This document shows, one piece after another, positions 52,387 through 54,372 of a stretch of 54,372 nt of DNA (the stretch's first letter is position 1; every line of letters begins with the position of its first letter). This DNA is from JBFMFR01 sp040752025. GTDB taxonomy: Bacteria; Chloroflexota; Anaerolineae; Anaerolineales; UBA4823. The position numbers and the translations under genes were made by a program. The notes beneath the pieces are model-generated. The model made no database searches and was not told the origin of the DNA. It saw only the letters and a program-made list of their open reading frames with translations. Where the stretch lies: NCBI GenBank assembly GCA_040752025.1, contig JBFMFR010000050.1, positions 1 through 54,372 on the forward strand. Direction: 5' to 3'.

Positions 52387-53289
52387 TTGACTGCCTCACT
52401 CACCCTCGTAATTCCCGCTTACTGTGAAGCCGAATCCTTACCCGGCCTCTTGCCTGAAGTCCTCGCGTACGCCGAAAAACGCGACTGGCAGGTGATCGTC
52501 ATCGATGATGGTTCTTCGGATGATACACCTCGCATATTAGAGCGTTTTTCCCAACACCCCAACCTGGTCACTTGCCGTCACAAAGTCAACCGTGGCTACG
52601 GTGCAGCCATCAAAACTGGTCTCCGTGCAGCCCAAAGCGAGTTTGTCATCACCATTGACGCCGATGGCCAGCACAAATTGAGCAGCGTCGAAACCATGTT
52701 CAACCTGATCCAATCGCAAGCCGCCGATATGATCGTCGGCAACCGCCTCGCTTCTGGCAGCCGCGACGCCTATCGCTCGCTGGGAAAATGGATCATCCGC
52801 AGCTTTGCCCGCCTGGTAGTCCCCATGCATATCAAAGACTTGAACTCCGGCTGCAAAATCTATCGCACGGCCCTAGTCAAGAAATACCTCTCCTTATGCC
52901 CCGACTCCATGGCCTTTAGTGATGTCATCACTCTGGTAATGATCCACCAGGGTTGCCTTGTCTTAGAGACCCCCATCGAGACCCTCGGGCGGCAGGCTGG
53001 CAAAAGCAAGATTCGTCTCTCCACTGCCTTCGAAACCATCATCGAAATTTTGCACATTGCCGTATTGCTCAAACCCATGCGCATCTTCCTGCCCCTGGCG
53101 ATGTTGAGCATTACCATAGGTTTTCTCTGGGGCATTCCTTTTATCCTGATGGGAAGAGGAGTCAGCGTGGGATCGATGCTGGCTCTGGTCAATGGCATGC
53201 TGCTCTTCAGCATTGGCCTGATCTCCGAACAAATCGCCGCCCTTCGTCGGCAAATCGCTGAACTCGGTCACCACACACCAGACGAATAG
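52387..53289 (+). CDS. GT2 glycosyltransferase, polyprenyl-phosphate type
   Basis: A 300-residue glycosyltransferase of the DPM1/ArnC kind. It has LTLVIPAYCEAESLPGLLPE, the UDP/GDP-binding VIVIDDGSSDDT, NRGYGAAIKTGL and the metal-binding DxD-type ITIDADGQH. NRLASGSRDAYRSLGKWIIR and ELNSGCKIY-like DLNSGCKIYR follow. Two membrane helices near the C-terminus (about 235-255 and 262-285) anchor it to the inner face. It would move a sugar from a nucleotide donor to a polyprenyl phosphate for the GT39-like partner. The start is TTG at 52387; no ATG or GTG fits the conserved N-terminus. Confidence 0.85.
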   Translation: MTASLTLVIPAYCEAESLPGLLPEVLAYAEKRDWQVIVIDDGSSDDTPRILERFSQHPNLVTCRHKVNRGYGAAIKTGLRAAQSEFVITIDADGQHKLSSVETMFNLIQSQAADMIVGNRLASGSRDAYRSLGKWIIRSFARLVVPMHIKDLNSGCKIYRTALVKKYLSLCPDSMAFSDVITLVMIHQGCLVLETPIETLGRQAGKSKIRLSTAFETIIEILHIAVLLKPMRIFLPLAMLSITIGFLWGIPFILMGRGVSVGSMLALVNGMLLFSIGLISEQIAALRRQIAELGHHTPDE

Positions 53290-53302
53290 AGCCTTAAACC
53301 AA

Positions 53303-53338
53303 AGTTCCTTGCCCGGTAATAATGCCAGGCAAGGAACT
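53303..53338 (-). terminator. Terminator between the GT2 gene and infA
   Basis: AGTTCCTTGCC (53303-53313) pairs perfectly with GGCAAGGAACT (53328-53338). On the minus strand TTTGGTTT follows, so it mainly serves the rpsU-infA transcript, about 100 bases past the infA stop. Confidence 0.75.
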
Positions 53339-53439
53339 CACTTCAGAATAAATAATTCCGGAGCATCTGGGGATAACACAACAAGCCGACTTTCCCTGTT
53401 CAGGAAAAGCCTTGCAGTGTCCATCCCAGTTGGCAGCAA

Positions 53440-53691
53440 CTAGACTTCGAGTTCAGGTTCGGATGCGAATTTCTTGTGCCGGTAAACGATGCGCCCTCGC
53501 GATAAATCGTAAGGAGACATCTCAACACGCACACGGTCGCCCAATAGAATGCGGATATAGTACTTGCGCATCTTTCCAGATAAATAAGCAAGCACCTCAT
53601 AACCGTTTTCCAGGCGTACCTTAAATTGAGTCCCGGGTAAGGCCTCAACCACGGTACCTTCGACCTGAATCTTCTCTTCTTCTTTCGCCAT
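53440..53691 (-). CDS. infA: Translation initiation factor IF-1
   Basis: An 83-residue OB-fold protein that binds the ribosomal A site during initiation. VEGTVVEALPGTQFKVRLEN, then ENGYEVLAYLSGKMRKYYIR and VRVEMSPYDLSRGRIVYRH are the expected sequence. It is about 11 residues longer than the usual 72, through a C-terminal tail KKFASEPELEV. The ATG at 53691 has GGAGG with 5-base spacing; an in-frame GTG two codons earlier overlaps that ribosome site and was rejected. It follows rpsU by 64 bases and is probably on the same transcript. A GC-rich hairpin lies just upstream of the ribosome site. Confidence 0.96.
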   Translation of the reverse strand: MAKEEEKIQVEGTVVEALPGTQFKVRLENGYEVLAYLSGKMRKYYIRILLGDRVRVEMSPYDLSRGRIVYRHKKFASEPELEV

Positions 53692-53703
53692 TTTCACCTC
53701 CGG

Positions 53704-53727
53704 GCCCGGGCGATTTGCACACCGGGC
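53704..53727 (-). promoter_or_regulatory. GC-rich hairpin next to the infA ribosome site
   Basis: GCCCGG (53704-53709) pairs with CCGGGC (53722-53727). The inner end of the stem lies 3 bases from the GGAGG at 53697-53701, and an alternative GGGCCC self-pairing reaches closer, so the fold might modulate infA translation. Confidence 0.35.
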
Positions 53728-53737
53728 ATATACATCT

Positions 53738-53760
53738 ATTAGCAGAACCTGGCTGCTAAT
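53738..53760 (-). terminator. Perfect 8-bp hairpin at the rpsU stop codon
   Basis: ATTAGCAG (53738-53745) pairs with CTGCTAAT (53753-53760) around a 7-base loop. The rpsU TAG stop is inside the stem. No T run follows. It may mark an RNA-processing or stability site between rpsU and infA. Confidence 0.5.
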
Positions 53761-53953
53761 CGCTATCCGTCATCTGGCGACGCTTATGGCGACGGATCGC
53801 CTTCTTCTTATTGATGCGGCGCAGCTCGCTCTTAGAAACGAACCAACGCTTTCGACGCACTGTACTCAAAATGCCGCTCTTCGCCACTTTCTTACGAAAG
53901 CGCTTCAGCAGCTGATCTTGCGACTCATTCGGGCGCAGATTAACTGATGCCAC
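53756..53953 (-). CDS. rpsU: 30S ribosomal protein bS21
   Basis: A 65-residue basic protein. VNLRPNESQDQLLKRFRKKV and GILSTVRRKRWFVSKSELRR fit bS21, which sits near the 16S anti-Shine-Dalgarno on the 30S platform. The start is GTG at 53953 with a near-perfect AAGGAGGTGA ribosome site 9 bases away. A strong consensus promoter about 240 bases upstream and a terminator-like hairpin in the leader suggest controlled expression. It is cotranscribed with infA. Confidence 0.93.
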   Translation of the reverse strand: MASVNLRPNESQDQLLKRFRKKVAKSGILSTVRRKRWFVSKSELRRINKKKAIRRHKRRQMTDSD

Positions 53954-54195
53954 TTGCTTTCACCTCCTTTCACATTCACAGATCCACATAGATAAAACAC
54001 CAACACTTTCCGTGCACAAAACTCAACCAGCCAGTCATAAAGTTAAAAACAAACTCGGCTGGTAATCGCGTTGCAGCCGAGCAGAAACACAACTGGGCAA
54101 TCTTCCAACTCTCAAACTACAATACGCCTCTCCTTGTTGCTATCACAAATGGTAGCGAATAGCCTGTGGAAAATAGCGCTTACGCGATTACTAGT
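53954..54195 (-). promoter_or_regulatory. Long leader of rpsU-infA
   Basis: About 236 bases separate the predicted transcription start (near 54189) from the rpsU GTG. No gene is visible in it. It contains an intrinsic-terminator-like hairpin (54045-54081) and, upstream of that, a GCTAT/ATAGC pair near the 5' end. A ribosomal-protein or amino-acid responsive attenuator is possible. Confidence 0.45.
54045..54081 (-). terminator. Attenuator-like terminator in the rpsU leader
   Basis: CTCGGCTG (54054-54061) pairs perfectly with CAGCCGAG (54074-54081); on the minus strand TTTGTTTTT follows at 54053-54045. It lies 110-145 bases after the predicted start of transcription and about 90 bases before rpsU. 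Confidence 0.75.
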
Positions 54196-54224
54196 ATTAT
54201 AGCCAATTAAACCACGATTGTCAA
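54196..54224 (-). promoter_or_regulatory. Consensus sigma-70 promoter of rpsU-infA
   Basis: Minus-strand TTGACA (54219-54224), a 17-base spacer and TATAAT (54196-54201): a perfect match in both boxes and in spacing. It lies about 30 bases after the 5S rRNA gene. Confidence 0.85.
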
Positions 54225-54254
54225 TCACTTAAGGATTAGTTAAATAAAAAGTCT

Positions 54255-54370
54255 CTTGGCGGTGACCTACTCTCCCAGGGGGTCGCCCCCCAAGTACCAT
54301 CGGCGCTGACGGGCTTAACGACCGGGTTCGGGATGTGACCGGGTGTACCTCCGTCGCTCCAATCACCAAG
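54255..54370 (-). rRNA. rrf: 5S ribosomal RNA
   Basis: Read on the minus strand, the sequence begins CTTGGTGATTGGAGCGACGG and contains ACACCCGGTCACATCCCGAA and GTAAG-equivalent loops of bacterial 5S rRNA. It ends GTCACCGCCAAG, whose end pairs with the beginning (helix I). Length is about 116; the ends are set by helix I and may be off by one or two bases. ACTTTTTATTT follows directly, a likely end of rRNA transcription. The 23S gene is presumably just outside the window on the right. Confidence 0.95.
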
Positions 54371-54372
54371 AG

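Overview
The window looks like a piece of chromosome from a Chloroflexota bacterium, probably class Anaerolineae. This is inferred from the mix of gene families, not measured. The pointers are an Elp3 of the Dehalococcoides type, pyruvate:ferredoxin oxidoreductase paired with a dihydroorotate-dehydrogenase-like protein, sugar ABC permeases with a large outer loop, a GlmL-like ASKHA protein in a membrane-protein operon, and proteins carrying many W-L motifs. Base composition is moderately GC-rich throughout, with no obvious island. PFOR suggests anaerobic or facultative metabolism. No prophage, CRISPR array, tRNA or complete insertion sequence was seen.

Layout. 1-13.7 kb is mostly housekeeping: zinc metallopeptidase, S41 protease, a lipoprotein, a queuosine-precursor transporter, an orphan CoA-transferase subunit, a HAD hydrolase, MutL, a zinc alcohol dehydrogenase, a sirtuin, a receiver-CpaE-like ATPase, TilS and a long, eukaryote-like formate-THF ligase. 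13.9-26 kb is a minus-strand alpha-glucoside locus. It runs LacI regulator, an in-frame double sugar-binding lipoprotein, two permeases, trehalose synthase, a second LacI, a ROK fructokinase and amylosucrase. Sugar would be imported, sucrose split to alpha-glucan plus fructose, fructose phosphorylated, and maltose and trehalose interconverted. The control region ahead of it holds three promoter-like elements and two kinds of LacI-type operator. No transport ATPase is present, so a shared one is presumably encoded elsewhere.

26-28.4 kb is a divergent pair: Elp3 (wobble-uridine carboxymethylation) and a methyltransferase that resembles eukaryotic Trm9, the enzyme acting next after Elongator. 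Their -10 boxes overlap. 28.4-36.2 kb holds a phosphoesterase, a DUF4349 lipoprotein, RsmG, RecF, peptide deformylase, a cNMP-PH-like membrane protein and a phosphohexomutase.

36.2-44.8 kb is a tightly overlapping minus-strand operon of unknown function: six or seven mostly membrane proteins, a GlmL-like ASKHA protein and a zinc-ribbon protein with about 17 W-L motifs. 45-53.3 kb holds PFOR, its dihydroorotate-dehydrogenase-like partner, and a GT39-like plus GT2 glycosyltransferase pair. The right end holds rpsU-infA with a long, attenuator-like leader and a 5S rRNA, presumably the end of an rRNA operon.

A recurring feature is a -10 hexamer ending only 6-7 bases before the start codon (MutL, the HAD hydrolase, TilS, the Trm9-like gene, the cNMP-PH protein and the first gene of the unknown operon). 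This implies leaderless mRNAs. It was also used to choose several start codons.
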